DNA of 45,956 nt from Synergistaceae bacterium (lineage in GTDB: Bacteria > Synergistota > Synergistia > Synergistales > Synergistaceae): positions 1 through 45,956 of the forward strand of contig JAITRO010000242.1 of the NCBI GenBank assembly GCA_031288335.1, read 5' to 3'. A program made the translations under genes and the position numbers. The notes beneath the pieces were generated by a model. That model had not been told where the DNA came from and searched no databases. It was given only the letters and a program-made list of their open reading frames with translations. Positions 9,608 through 18,368 of the stretch are shown piece by piece. Each line of letters starts with the position of its first letter. The stretch's first letter is position 1.

Positions 9608-9646
9608 AAGGAATCCGGCGAATGAAACGTATGAGACGGATTCCTT
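9608..9646 (+). other. 10-bp perfect inverted repeat in the rpsD leader
   Basis: AAGGAATCCG (9608-9617) is mirrored by CGGATTCCTT (9637-9646), with a 19-nt loop. It sits between the upstream stop (9580) and the rpsD start (9682). It may be a weak terminator of the upstream gene or part of an S4 autoregulatory leader; rpsD autoregulation is known in other bacteria, but I cannot match this structure to a described class. Confidence 0.45.
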
Positions 9647-9681
9647 GATTTATAAAAAATTATCCGCAAGGGAGTGTTGTC

Positions 9682-10284
9682 ATGGCAACCAGAAGAGAGC
9701 CTCGGTTCAAGCTCTGCCGCCGTCTTGGGGTCGATATATGCAACCATCACAAGGCGTTAAAGAGGGTGAGCGGCCAGGCGCAGAAGAGCGGCCGCGCCGG
9801 AAAGAAAACATCCGAGTACGGGCAGCAGTTGATGGAGAAACAGAAGATAAAGGCCTATTACGGAGTTCTCGAACGTCAGTTCGTCCGTTATTATCAAATG
9901 GGACAGAAAAGCTCCGAGGCAACCGGTGTCGCTATGCTGAAAGCGCTGGAGTGCAGGCTTGACAATATGGTCTACCGCATCGGTTTCGGCCGTTCGATCA
10001 GGCATTCCCGCCAACTCGTAAATCACGGACACATTCAGGTCAACGGAAAGAAAGTCGATATCCCATCGTACGCCTGTAAGCCCGGCGATGTCATCTCCGT
10101 CCGCGAAAAATCCCGCGAGATCGAGAGCGTTCGTTCGTGTTTTCAGGAGTTGCGGCAGTATGACGTGGAATACATAGAAAAAAATTTCGATCAGTTCAGC
10201 GGCACCTTGACGAAGGAGCCCCCGCGCGAAAAGATTCCGATCGACGCCAATGAGATAATGGTGGTCGAGCTGTTCTCGAAGTAA
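9682..10284 (+). CDS. rpsD: 30S ribosomal protein S4 (stand-alone)
   Basis: A 200-residue S4 protein, a primary 16S rRNA binder that nucleates assembly of the small subunit. The N-terminal domain has FKLCRRLGVDI, the middle has ALECRLDNMVYRIGFG, and the S4 RNA-binding fold is RSIRHSRQLVNHGHIQVNGKKVDIPSY, ending in IMVVELFSK. The gene is outside the usual S13-S11-S4-alpha operon, as in Bacillus and several anaerobes, so it may be the only S4 gene or a second copy. SD-like GGGAG precedes the ATG. It has only two N-terminal cysteines, so it is not a four-Cys zinc form. Confidence 0.95.
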   Translation: MATRREPRFKLCRRLGVDICNHHKALKRVSGQAQKSGRAGKKTSEYGQQLMEKQKIKAYYGVLERQFVRYYQMGQKSSEATGVAMLKALECRLDNMVYRIGFGRSIRHSRQLVNHGHIQVNGKKVDIPSYACKPGDVISVREKSREIESVRSCFQELRQYDVEYIEKNFDQFSGTLTKEPPREKIPIDANEIMVVELFSK

Positions 10285-10397
10285 AAAAATTCAAGTACAT
10301 CCTCTACGGTCACAGTACAACCATCCACGATGATAAATCATCACCAAACGGAACAAAACTGGTGTGACGGAGAGGCCCCGAAATAATTTCATAAATA

Positions 10398-10424
10398 GTA
10401 GGGGCGGATGTTATCCGTCCCTAC
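10398..10424. repeat. Palindromic intergenic element at the truncated transposase boundary
   Basis: GTAGGGGCGGAT-GTT-ATCCGTCCCTAC forms a 12-bp hairpin with one G-T pair. It lies exactly where recognisable transposase coding begins, so it may be a dispersed palindrome or mark the junction of an insertion. There is no U-tract. Confidence 0.45.
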
Positions 10425-11142
10425 GAAATCCATATCCAAAAAAGAATGGAAACGGATATACAAACGTACCGAGCAAGGCGGGCTTTTAGAGACGAAGCTT
10501 GAGTGCGCCGAGGTAGTGTATGTTACTCAATCGTTATGCACCAGCAAGACTTCCCCGGAATATCGTTTCATAGCGACCCGGGAAGAGTGCAATATTTCAG
10601 ATAAAACGTCGAGAGAAATCGTACAGGATACACTTCAGAGAGAATTGGGATTTGAGATAGAAGAAGCCGCATATGACCTATATGAATGAGCGTGTGTACA
10701 AGGTATTCGGAATCGTCACAAATATGCTGAAGATGGAAGCGAGCGAGTTGGTATTGCTGCATCACAAGCGCTGCGGAAAATCGGAGGAAATACACAGGAT
10801 ACTGAAGGACGATCTGGCAGGAGGTCATGTGGTATCGAAAAAGTTCGGAGCGAATGCGGCATATTGGAACATAGCAGTATTGGCATCGTCGTTGCATAAC
10901 ATCCTGAAAAATTACTTTCTTCCCACAACGTGTCGGAAATCGCGTCCCAAAACATTAAGATTTTTGTGTCGGCAATGACAGCATTCGCTATTACTTCCTC
11001 GGGACAAATTGAAAGAGACGCGTGGAACATATTTGGCGCAGGCGCAAAGAATTCTTATGATCCAGAGAGGCTTCTTGATGTTATAATAGTAAGCGCGAAC
11101 CTGAAGCAGACGTTGTGGCGGTTATATCCGCATGTAGGGTGA
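10425..11142 (+). pseudogene. Decayed IS1380-family transposase, 5'-truncated and frameshifted
   Basis: Three overlapping ORF pieces give one broken IS1380-type transposase. The first (frame of 10408-10689) has SPEYRFIATRE. The second (10673-10978) has VYKVFGIVTN, then RCGKSEEIHRILKDDLAGG and FGANAAYWNIAVLAS, the strongest family signature. The third (frame of 10930-11142) has DPERLLDVIIVSANLKQTL, resembling the C-terminus. Frame changes occur near 10680 and 10970. The N-terminal half with the first catalytic Asp residues is absent, so the element cannot be active. It directly precedes the CRISPR leader, the position normally held by cas1-cas2 in type I-C loci. Confidence 0.8.
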
Positions 11143-11319
11143 TAACCTGTGAACACTGTATTTACGGTTATTTTGCGAACCGAGATACCCGCGCTCCTTG
11201 CAGCTTGGCAACTGAAACATATTTTCGTCGTGAAACCTCCCTGTGTTTGTTTAATAAAACAGCAGGTACGCGATATAATGCTGACGGAACCAGTTTTACC
11301 AAGGGTTCGCACTAGCTAC
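11143..11319 (+). promoter_or_regulatory. Probable CRISPR leader
   Basis: AT-richer stretch 5' of the first repeat, on the side expected from repeat polarity (repeats end in GTTGAAAC). It contains TTGCGAACC and AGGGTTCGC boxes similar in kind to those in type I-C leaders, and a candidate -10 (TATAAT at about 11274-11279). Confidence 0.5.
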
Positions 11320-11480
11320 GTCGCGCCCTCACGGGCGCGTGAGTTGAAACTACGAAGGGTGAGCCAGAATACCACGAAAGCAATCGTCGCGCCCTCACGG
11401 GCGCGTGAGTTGAAACCTCGGCGGCGATAGCGGCATACACCGGCGCTATGTCGCGCCCTCACGGGCGCGTGAGTTGAAAC
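11320..11480 (+). CRISPR. Three-repeat type I-C-like CRISPR array, no cas genes
   Basis: Three identical 31-nt repeats at 11320-11350, 11386-11416 and 11450-11480. Each starts GTCGCGCCCTCACGGG and ends GCGTGAGTTGAAAC, with an internal CGCGCCC/GGGCGCG stem. Spacers are 35 nt (11351-11385) and 33 nt (11417-11449) and unrelated to each other. The repeat form and its GTTGAAAC handle resemble type I-C. No cas gene lies in the window; an IS1380 remnant lies on the leader side. All repeats are identical, so there is no degenerate terminal repeat, and the last is only 26 bp before the sulfotransferase start. Confidence 0.93.
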
Positions 11481-11506
11481 TGTGATAGCTAAGGTAGGTT
11501 AGATAT

Positions 11507-12244
11507 ATGCTTAGAGAAGCGTCGATAGTCACTGGCCCGATGCGAAGCGGCACAAGCTGCGTCACTGGGTTGCTGGAGCTTTGCGGTTTCGACCTGGGGC
11601 GCAATATCCGCGTTCTGCGGAACGAGACGCCGATGAACCCGAGGGGACATTTCGAACACGACCTGCTCTTCGCGGTCAATGAACGGCTCTTAATCGAAAT
11701 CGCACCTTTTTGGGGGATATTTGCGCCGCCTCCGCGTGACGAACTGATGGCGCTCGCCGCCAAAAGACAAAATTATTTCCGGATTTTTTTGAAGGAATTC
11801 GACGGCGAACTTTGTAAAGACCCGCTCTTCTGCCTGACTCTGTCAGCGTGGCTGGACGTGTGGCCGGAACTTAGCCGGGCGGTTTTCTGCCTGCGGCATC
11901 CCGCTGAGGTCGCGGTTTCTATGCGCAAGCGTTACGGGACGAATTTTGATGAGGGTTTGCGCATCTGGCGCGAATACAGCCTCAGCTTTTTCGAAAACTC
12001 CGAAAGGATAAATGTATTCATCTTCGACTACAACCGTTTCTGCCGCGAGCCGCTCGACACGTTCGCCGAACTGCTGAACTGGTTCGGGCGTCCCATTGAT
12101 CTGGAGACGCTGCGAAACAACATCGCCTCTTTCTGGAGCGCGCCAGCATCGGCGCTGTCCTCACATTCCGAAGGAGAAACTCTGCCGGACGACGTCCAAA
12201 AACTTTACTTGGACCTGCTGAAATCATCACAAGCGTTTTCTTGA
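11507..12244 (+). CDS. Sulfotransferase-family protein
   Basis: A 245-residue protein with the PAPS-binding 5'-phosphosulfate loop GPMRSGTS at residues 10-17 and a second phosphate-binding motif CLRHPAEVAVS, both typical of bacterial sulfotransferases related to the Sulfotransfer_1/3 families. It would transfer sulfate from PAPS to a carbohydrate or other acceptor; the acceptor cannot be inferred. The start at 11507 has AAGGTAGG about 9 nt upstream and lies 26 bp after the last CRISPR repeat, so transcription from the array may read into it. No PAPS-synthesis or glycosylation genes are adjacent. Accessory gene, possibly acquired. Confidence 0.82.
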   Translation: MLREASIVTGPMRSGTSCVTGLLELCGFDLGRNIRVLRNETPMNPRGHFEHDLLFAVNERLLIEIAPFWGIFAPPPRDELMALAAKRQNYFRIFLKEFDGELCKDPLFCLTLSAWLDVWPELSRAVFCLRHPAEVAVSMRKRYGTNFDEGLRIWREYSLSFFENSERINVFIFDYNRFCREPLDTFAELLNWFGRPIDLETLRNNIASFWSAPASALSSHSEGETLPDDVQKLYLDLLKSSQAFS

Positions 12245-12303
12245 GGCTGAAGTATCCGTGCCGTTCATCCCTGAATGCCTGCCAGCCAGGAACATCAGAA
12301 ATT

Positions 12304-12339
12304 CCGCCGCCCGCACCATGTGCATGATACGGGCGGTGG
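12304..12339. terminator. Hairpin terminator between convergent sulfotransferase and pckG
   Basis: CCGCCCG (12307-12313) pairs with CGGGCGG (12330-12336), extending to 10 bp with one G-T pair. The loop contains CATGTGCATG. It is followed by GCGTTTTAT on the + strand. Confidence 0.55.
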
Positions 12340-12368
12340 TGCGTTTTATCGGTTGAAACTCATGTGAA

Positions 12369-14150
12369 TCACCCGAGGTTTTTTTCCAGCCGGTCGAGTT
12401 CTTCCTTCAGTTTTTGAGGCAGTTTGTCGCCGAATTTGGCATAGAATTCGCGGATGCCCTTCGCTTCCTCGCGCCACAGTTCGCGATCCACATTCAGCAG
12501 GCCTTTCAGGATGTCGAGCGATATATCGAGGCCTTCGAGGTTTATTTCCTCGGGCCTGGGCAGATATCCGATCGGGCTCTCGACCGCGTCCGTCTCGTCG
12601 AAGGCGCGTTTGATTATCCATTCAAGCACGCGCATGTTCTCGCCATAGCCAGGCCAGATGAAGCTGCCGTTCTCGTCGGTGCGGAACCAGTTCACGTTGA
12701 AAATCTTGGGCGGCTTGGGTATGCGCCTGCCCATTTCGAGCCAGTGGGCGAAATAATCCCCCATGTGATAGCCGCAGAACGGAAGCATGGCCATCGGGTC
12801 GCGGCGGACAACACCGACCGCTCCAGCCGCGGCCGCCGTTGTCTCGCTTGCCATTATCGAACCCACGAACACGCCGTGATCCCAGTCCCTCGACTGATAC
12901 ACCAGAGGGGCGGTCTTCGCCCGGCGACCGCCAAAGACCAGCGCGGATATCGGCACGCCCTCAGGGGATTCGAACTCACTCGAAATGCACGGGCACTGTT
13001 TGGCGGGAGCGGTGAAGCGGCTGTTCGGATGTGCGCCTTTCGAGCCGCCGGCGCAGTCCCAGCGTTCGCCCTTCCAGTTGAGGGCGTTCTTCGGCGGGTT
13101 CTTGTCGAGGCCCTCCCACCAGACCGTGTTGTCGTCGAGATTGTGAACGACGTTCGTGAATATGGTGTTTTTCTGACACGAAAGAAGGGCGTTGGGATTC
13201 GATTTCATGTTCGTCCCGGGGGCGACTCCGAAGAATCCCGACTCGGGATTGACGGCCCACAGACGACCATCCGGTTTTATGCGCAGCCACGCTATATCGT
13301 CGCCGACGCACCAGACCTTGTAACCCTTTTTGCTGTAGACCTCCGGCGGGATCAGCATCGCGAGATTAGTTTTGCCGCACGCCGACGGGAAAGCCGCCGC
13401 CAAATACCGTATCTCCCCCTGCGGGTTTTCTATGCCGAGTATCAGCATGTGTTCGGCCATCCAGCCCTCTTGCCATCCGAGATACGACGCGATGCGGAGG
13501 GCGAAGCACTTTTTGCCCAGCAGGACGTTGCCGCCGTAACCGGAATTTATCGACCATATCGTATTGTCCTCCGGGAACTGGACGATATAGCGATTCTCTT
13601 CGTCGATGCCGGCTTTGGCGTGAAGGCCCTTGGTGAAATCAGCCGGGTTTTCGCTGGCGTCGAGACATTTCAGGACGCGGACACCAATGCGGGTCATTAT
13701 CGCCATGTTTAGCACGACGTATATCGAATCGGTCAGCTCGATGCCGAATTTGGCGAACGGCGACTCGGGAACGCTCATGGAAAACGGAATCACGTACATC
13801 GTGCGGCCCCTAATGGCGCCGTCGTAGAGTTTTCGCAGTTTGGCGTACATCTCGGCGGGATCCGTCCAGTTGTTCGTGGGGCCTGCGTTCTCAGCCTCGC
13901 GCGAACATATGAACGTGCGGTTTTCGACGCGCGCCACGTCGTTCACCGCCGTGCGGTGCAGGAAACATCCGGGCAGTTTTTCCGGGTTCAGTGCGATTAT
14001 TTCGCCCGCGGAGAGGCTTTCCTCGCGCAGCCGGTTCAACTGTTCCTCCGAGCCGTCTATCCAGACGACGGCGTCGGGTTTCGTCATGGCGGCCATTTCG
14101 CCGACCCATTCATTTACCGCTTTGTTGTTGGTCAATGACAATACAAACAT
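12369..14150 (-). CDS. pckG: Phosphoenolpyruvate carboxykinase (GTP)
   Basis: Interconverts oxaloacetate + GTP and PEP + CO2 + GDP; in fermenting anaerobes it often runs in the carboxylating direction. About 593 residues, normal for the GTP-dependent family. It has the P-loop with the reactive active-site cysteine, FPSACGKTNLAM (C263 in the track numbering), IWSINSGYGGNVLLGKKC, and the GRRAKTAPLVYQSRDW region. The track start (14165) is a TTG with no SD. I prefer the ATG at 14150, 22 nt beyond the likely transcription start, although its GAAAGG abuts the ATG and is too close for an ideal SD. It is monocistronic and converges with the sulfotransferase gene. Confidence 0.95.
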   Translation of the reverse strand: MFVLSLTNNKAVNEWVGEMAAMTKPDAVVWIDGSEEQLNRLREESLSAGEIIALNPEKLPGCFLHRTAVNDVARVENRTFICSREAENAGPTNNWTDPAEMYAKLRKLYDGAIRGRTMYVIPFSMSVPESPFAKFGIELTDSIYVVLNMAIMTRIGVRVLKCLDASENPADFTKGLHAKAGIDEENRYIVQFPEDNTIWSINSGYGGNVLLGKKCFALRIASYLGWQEGWMAEHMLILGIENPQGEIRYLAAAFPSACGKTNLAMLIPPEVYSKKGYKVWCVGDDIAWLRIKPDGRLWAVNPESGFFGVAPGTNMKSNPNALLSCQKNTIFTNVVHNLDDNTVWWEGLDKNPPKNALNWKGERWDCAGGSKGAHPNSRFTAPAKQCPCISSEFESPEGVPISALVFGGRRAKTAPLVYQSRDWDHGVFVGSIMASETTAAAAGAVGVVRRDPMAMLPFCGYHMGDYFAHWLEMGRRIPKPPKIFNVNWFRTDENGSFIWPGYGENMRVLEWIIKRAFDETDAVESPIGYLPRPEEINLEGLDISLDILKGLLNVDRELWREEAKGIREFYAKFGDKLPQKLKEELDRLEKNLG

Positions 14151-14178
14151 CCTTTCGTTTCGCAAGACTTATTTATAT

Positions 14179-14184
14179 ATTATA
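14179..14184 (-). promoter_or_regulatory. Candidate -10 box for pckG
   Basis: TATAAT on the minus strand about 30 bp upstream of the ATG. No convincing -35 was found at 17 bp. Confidence 0.4.
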
Positions 14185-14743
14185 ACGCCTGAGATAAAAA
14201 ATCGCGATTGCATCGTGGATGTCTGCATGAATTCTTAAACTGAACTGTGCGGAATCAGCCATTCAATATTATAAACGCGAAAATCTTAGGTTTATTCCGC
14301 CGCCGGGCCCGGCAAGGCCAGACCGAAGACGAAATATGAGACATATTGCGAAAAACATTTCGTATAACTTTTTTTGCATAACTCCATCATCTCCTTTGAA
14401 CTGTTCGAGAATGGCAATTCAGTTTACAAATATAAAATTCTTTCGGATATTTAACGTTTATCTATTGACAATTACGGGAATCGATGATAAAAATATCCGC
14501 ATAAATTATTCACGCGTCAAGTGCGGATAATTTATGCGGATACAGACGGTGTATATCGCCGTCCGGGAACGCGAAGAACCTTAAAACAGCCAACTCATAC
14601 ATCCCTTCATCTTCCTTTCAGTGCCCTTCGGGCGGACGATGACCTGGCAGAAGACAAAAAACGCCAGGCCATTCGTTTTCTATATTTTTTATTATAAAAT
14701 AATGCTGAGATAGCATGAAAATTTTTGAGGAGGAATATCGTCG
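14185..14743. other. Intergenic region between pckG and the EFR1 ferredoxin gene
   Basis: About 560 bp without a convincing gene. It holds the pckG promoter region, a large inverted repeat (14494-14542, listed separately), a GCCC-TTC-GGGC hairpin near 14622-14632 and a CCTGGC/GCCAGG stem (about 14642-14668). Near its right end an AT-rich stretch with TATAAAAT at about 14693 could be the -10 for the downstream gene. Confidence 0.5.
14494..14542. repeat. 16-bp perfect inverted repeat, 17-nt spacer
   Basis: TATCCGCATAAATTAT (14494-14509) is exactly mirrored by ATAATTTATGCGGATA (14527-14542). GCGGATA occurs twice directly at the right arm (14523 and 14536) as well as inverted on the left. It could be a regulator binding site, a cruciform, or the ends of a tiny mobile element. 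Confidence 0.7.
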
Positions 14744-15544
14744 ATGAAAGGAAAAAATATCGCCATGGCCGTATTCAGCGGCACGGGAAATTCCCTGGAA
14801 GCCGCACGGGTTTTGGCCGAGGTTCTCGCGGAATTGGGGCACGACGTCACGCTGCATTCCATGGAACGGAGCGTGAATCATATTTGCCCTGACGGCGGCG
14901 CGCTCGGCATTGTGGCGACCGTCGCCTGTTTTTCGACTTATCCCACCGCCTGGAGATTCATAGATTCGCTGCCTCCCGGCGAAGGGCGCGAGGCCTTTTT
15001 CCTGGCCACAATGGGCGGCTTCGGCGGAGGCATGCAGGGACCCATTGGGCATACGCTTGCCGCTAAAGGGTACAGGCCGGTCGGTTCTCTTATCGTGACA
15101 ATGCCAGGCAATTATGGGAACAAAGTCTTGGACGAGGCGAAAAACAAATCGCTGAAAGATTCGGCTGTCTCGCGTATCAGGAAATACGCCCGCGAACTCG
15201 ATGAAGGTACCGCGAAATGGCCCGGTGGCGTCCCGCTCGTTTCGAATTTTTTTGCCTCGCTGGCTCACGGGCGCAAACCGTGGAATTTATTCCGCAGAAT
15301 GTTTCCTCTGACGGTCGCCGCGGAAAAATGCACAGCGTGCGCGTTGTGCGCAAAACTGTGCCCGGAAAACAACATAGCGCTCGAAGACGGACTGGCCGTT
15401 TTTGGCGATAGATGCGAGTCGTGCCAACGGTGCATCGCTTTTTGTCCGAGCCAAGCCATTTACGTTCCAGGCAAACCGTCGGTTCAGTATCGCGGTACGA
15501 GCCTCGAATCGATCATGTCATTGCGAAATTCCGATCGTTTTTAG
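14744..15544 (+). CDS. EFR1-family flavodoxin/ferredoxin protein
   Basis: A 266-residue electron-transfer protein. The N-terminal flavodoxin-like domain carries the FMN phosphate loop FSGTGNS (about residues 11-17). The C-terminus holds two CX2CX2CX3C [4Fe-4S] clusters, CTACALCAKLCP and CESCQRCIAFCP. The order flavodoxin then 2[4Fe-4S] defines the EFR1 family of anaerobes. It is cytoplasmic, and the redox partner is unknown. The start has a strong SD (GAGGAGG) about 10 nt upstream. It stands alone upstream of the ACT/PFL pair with a 180-bp gap. Confidence 0.9.
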   Translation: MKGKNIAMAVFSGTGNSLEAARVLAEVLAELGHDVTLHSMERSVNHICPDGGALGIVATVACFSTYPTAWRFIDSLPPGEGREAFFLATMGGFGGGMQGPIGHTLAAKGYRPVGSLIVTMPGNYGNKVLDEAKNKSLKDSAVSRIRKYARELDEGTAKWPGGVPLVSNFFASLAHGRKPWNLFRRMFPLTVAAEKCTACALCAKLCPENNIALEDGLAVFGDRCESCQRCIAFCPSQAIYVPGKPSVQYRGTSLESIMSLRNSDRF

Positions 15545-15725
15545 CCGGCTGTGTATTAGTATTCGCGCATGTGAAGGAAGAACAGTTTTTTGTTAACAGG
15601 CGCAGATTTTGGGAGTTATGATTGATGCTGCGGCGTATCAAAAATTAAATTGCCGCATAGGAACTGCCGGTATCCGACAAAGCGGCAAGGCGTACTTGGG
15701 CATGTGAATCCGGAGGGGTTGAATA

Positions 15726-15995
15726 ATGAAGGGAATCGTAACGGTTTTGGGGAAGGACTCCGTCGGAATAATCGCCAAGATATGTTCGTACATGTCCGAC
15801 AAGAATGTAAACGTGCTAGATATAGCGCAAACGATAATCGACGGTTATTTCAACATGATGATGATTGTCGACTTGAACGGCTCCGCGGCGCCGCTCGCGT
15901 CCATGGCGTCGGAACTGGAAACCCTGGGGCGGGATATCGGAGTCGTCGTCCGCCTCCAGCATGAGGATATCTTCAATGCCATGCACAGGATATAG
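15726..15995 (+). CDS. ACT domain protein, UPF0237 family
   Basis: An 89-residue single ACT domain (GIVTVLGKDSVGIIAKICSY start) of the UPF0237 family, related to the regulatory half of GcvR. It probably binds a small metabolite such as an amino acid. SD GGAGGGG lies upstream. The next gene (PFL/UPF0210) starts 3 bp after its stop; this ACT-PFL pairing is conserved in many Firmicutes and anaerobes, so the two very likely act together. Confidence 0.92.
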   Translation: MKGIVTVLGKDSVGIIAKICSYMSDKNVNVLDIAQTIIDGYFNMMMIVDLNGSAAPLASMASELETLGRDIGVVVRLQHEDIFNAMHRI

Positions 15996-15998
15996 CGC

Positions 15999-17357
15999 AT
16001 GATCACCATAAATGAGGCGAACGAGACCATCCGTATGATATCCGAAGCCAATCTCGACGTGCGAACCATAACGATGGGGATAAACCTGCTCGACTGCGCC
16101 GACAGTGATTGCGAAGCCTTCTGCCGGAAAATTTACGACAAGATAACGCGCAGGGCTGAACGCTTGTCCCGCGTGGGGGAGGATATAGCGAAAGAATACG
16201 GCGTGCCGGTGATAAACAAGCGTATTTCCGTGACGCCGATCGCGATAGCCGCTGCCGGCTGCCGTAAATGTGATTACGCGGAGATAGCCCGTGCCCTGGA
16301 CAGGGCGGCGGATGCGGTAGGGGTCAATTTCATCGGCGGTTTCTCCGCTCTGCTCCAAAAGGGGATAACGCCGGAAGACCTCGCACTGCTGGATTCCATA
16401 CCTCCGGCGCTCGCGGGCACAGAGCGGGTGTGTTCGTCGCTGAACCTCGGTTCCACGCGCTCTGGGATAAACGTCGACGCCGTGAACATCTCGGCGCGCG
16501 CGATAAAGGACATCGCCTCCATGACGGGCGACCGCGATTCGGTAGGGTGCGCGAAGTTCGTAGTGTTCTGCAACGCAGTGGAGGACAATCCGTTTATGGC
16601 CGGCGCGTTTCACGGCGTGGGAGAGGGAGAATCTGCCATAAACGTCGGCGTCAGCGGCCCCGGCGTGGTGAAACGCGCCATAGAGGCGGCGCGCGGCGCC
16701 GATTTCGAGACACTCTGCGAGACCGTGAAGCGTACGGCGTTCAAGATAACGCGCGTAGGCCAACTGGTCGCTCAGGAGGCCTCGCGGCGATTGGGAGTTC
16801 CCTTCGGCGTCATTGACCTCTCTCTCGCGCCGACCCCAGCCATAGGCGACAGCATCGCCGAGATACTGCGGGAGATGGGACTGGAGCAGCCAGGCGCGCC
16901 AGGTTCCACAGCGGCGATCGCCATATTGAACGACAACGTGAAAAAGGGCGGAGTCATGGCCAGTTCATATGTAGGAGGTCTGTCCGGCGCGTTCATTCCG
17001 GTGAGCGAGGACCACGGCATGATAGAGGCGGTCAGAGCCGGCGCGCTCACCATGGAAAAACTAGAGGCCATGACCTGCGTTTGCTCGGTTGGCATAGATA
17101 TGGCCGCGATTCCGGGCGATACGCCGGTTGACACGATATCCGGCATAATCCTCGACGAGATGGCGATAGGCATGATCAACGGCAAGACGACAGCCGTGCG
17201 TATAATCCCGGTCGCCGGCAAAAGTGTCGGCGACACTGCGTATTTCGGCGGATTGCTCGGCGAAGCCCCGGTGATGGCCGTGAACGGCTTCGGCTGTTCT
17301 ACGTTCGTGAGAAGGGGAGGACGCATACCGGCCCCGATACACAGCTTCAGAAATTGA
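15999..17357 (+). CDS. PFL family protein (UPF0210/DUF711)
   Basis: A 452-residue protein of the UPF0210 family, whose solved members have a pyruvate-formate-lyase-like fold but no known reaction. Characteristic blocks are the N-terminal [68 protein letters not shown] and the C-terminal [13 protein letters not shown]. No glycyl-radical motif (RVxGY) is present. It is translationally coupled to the ACT protein. Confidence 0.92.
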   Translation: MITINEANETIRMISEANLDVRTITMGINLLDCADSDCEAFCRKIYDKITRRAERLSRVGEDIAKEYGVPVINKRISVTPIAIAAAGCRKCDYAEIARALDRAADAVGVNFIGGFSALLQKGITPEDLALLDSIPPALAGTERVCSSLNLGSTRSGINVDAVNISARAIKDIASMTGDRDSVGCAKFVVFCNAVEDNPFMAGAFHGVGEGESAINVGVSGPGVVKRAIEAARGADFETLCETVKRTAFKITRVGQLVAQEASRRLGVPFGVIDLSLAPTPAIGDSIAEILREMGLEQPGAPGSTAAIAILNDNVKKGGVMASSYVGGLSGAFIPVSEDHGMIEAVRAGALTMEKLEAMTCVCSVGIDMAAIPGDTPVDTISGIILDEMAIGMINGKTTAVRIIPVAGKSVGDTAYFGGLLGEAPVMAVNGFGCSTFVRRGGRIPAPIHSFRN

Positions 17358-17397
17358 TCCTTTAAATTCCCGATGCGTTTGTCCTGTACCGGCACCG

Positions 17398-18357
17398 CTA
17401 TTTGCGGTTCAGGTGCAGGGCGAAACCCATGAACGTTCTGTTCAGGTACGCGAACTGAATGCGGCCGCCCTTGATCCTGACGGTTTCCTCGACGGGTTTG
17501 ACGCCGAATCCCGAGAGCCATTCGAGGGCCCTCTCGACAGAAATCGTCTCGATGGCTATGTGTCCGTGGTCGCCGCGGCCCGGTTTTTTCATCATCTCAA
17601 ACGCACGGCCTACGAACGCGGAATTATCGCCGTCCTTCAGCGGCATTCCCAGCAGTGCGGACAGAAATTTCGCGTTTTCGAGCACATCCGATCCGTCGGG
17701 GTTGATTCCTATGTGCAGCAGCGAAAAGCCCAGCGACAGGATGCGGGCTTCGCGGCAGAGACGCTCCACGCCTGCGTAGTCCCCGGACTCAATCAGCCCG
17801 GCGGGTACCATCCAGCTTCCGCCGACGGCGTGGACGTTCGGGAGAGCCAGATACTCCGTCACGTTTTTCTCGTTTATTCCTCCGGTTGGGATGAAGGAGA
17901 CCTTGTCTCCGTAAGGTCCGGCGAAAGCCTTCAACATGCCGGTTCCCCCGGCGTTTTCGGCGGGGAAGAATTTCAGCACTTTGAGCCCGTATTCGAGGGC
18001 CTGTTCTATCTGCGACGGCGTGGTGACGCCCGGTGTCACGGGCACGCCCTTTTTGACGCAGTATTCCACCACTTTAGGATTGAACCCGGGCGACACGATG
18101 TAGCGCGCGCCGGCTGCGACGGCCGTGTCGACCTGACCCGGAGTGAGGACGGTGCCCGCGCCGACTGTGAGTTCCGGCAGTTCCTTCGACAGGATCCTGA
18201 TCGATTCTTTGGCGGCGTCGGTGCGGAACGTCACCTCCGCGACGGGCAGATTGCCGGCCAAAAGCGCTTTACCCAGAGGCAGAGCCCGGTCGGGTGATTC
18301 GAGCTTGATAACCGGTATGAGACCTATGCTGCCCAGTTTTTTCAGCACATCTTCCAT
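17398..18357 (-). CDS. KDPG/KHG aldolase fused to a VOC-like domain
   Basis: Residues 1-205 are a class I 2-keto-3-deoxy-6-phosphogluconate / 4-hydroxy-2-oxoglutarate aldolase: AEVTFRT (catalytic Glu 41), GAGTVLT and VLKFFPAEN with Schiff-base Lys 129. It makes pyruvate plus glyceraldehyde 3-phosphate. Residues about 207-319 add a glyoxalase/VOC-like module (FSLLHIGINPDGSDVLENAKF...GDHGHIAIETISVERALEWL), giving 319 residues against the usual 205-215. SD GGGAG precedes the start at 18357, 11 bp after the KDG-kinase stop. Function of the extra domain is unknown; it could bind metal or a related sugar acid. Confidence 0.9.
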   Translation of the reverse strand: MEDVLKKLGSIGLIPVIKLESPDRALPLGKALLAGNLPVAEVTFRTDAAKESIRILSKELPELTVGAGTVLTPGQVDTAVAAGARYIVSPGFNPKVVEYCVKKGVPVTPGVTTPSQIEQALEYGLKVLKFFPAENAGGTGMLKAFAGPYGDKVSFIPTGGINEKNVTEYLALPNVHAVGGSWMVPAGLIESGDYAGVERLCREARILSLGFSLLHIGINPDGSDVLENAKFLSALLGMPLKDGDNSAFVGRAFEMMKKPGRGDHGHIAIETISVERALEWLSGFGVKPVEETVRIKGGRIQFAYLNRTFMGFALHLNRK

Positions 18358-18368
18358 CTTCGCACTCC

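Noticed and set aside
12352-12359. GTTGAAAC, the same 8-mer as the CRISPR repeat end
   Set aside because: The rest of the repeat is absent and the 8-mer is easily matched by chance.
12414-13712. 432-codon + strand ORF
   Set aside because: Antisense to pckG; the PEPCK frame holds all catalytic motifs.
15619-15708. 29-codon ORF before the ACT-domain gene
   Set aside because: Its GGGAG abuts the ATG, composition is not protein-like, and no structure suggests a leader peptide.
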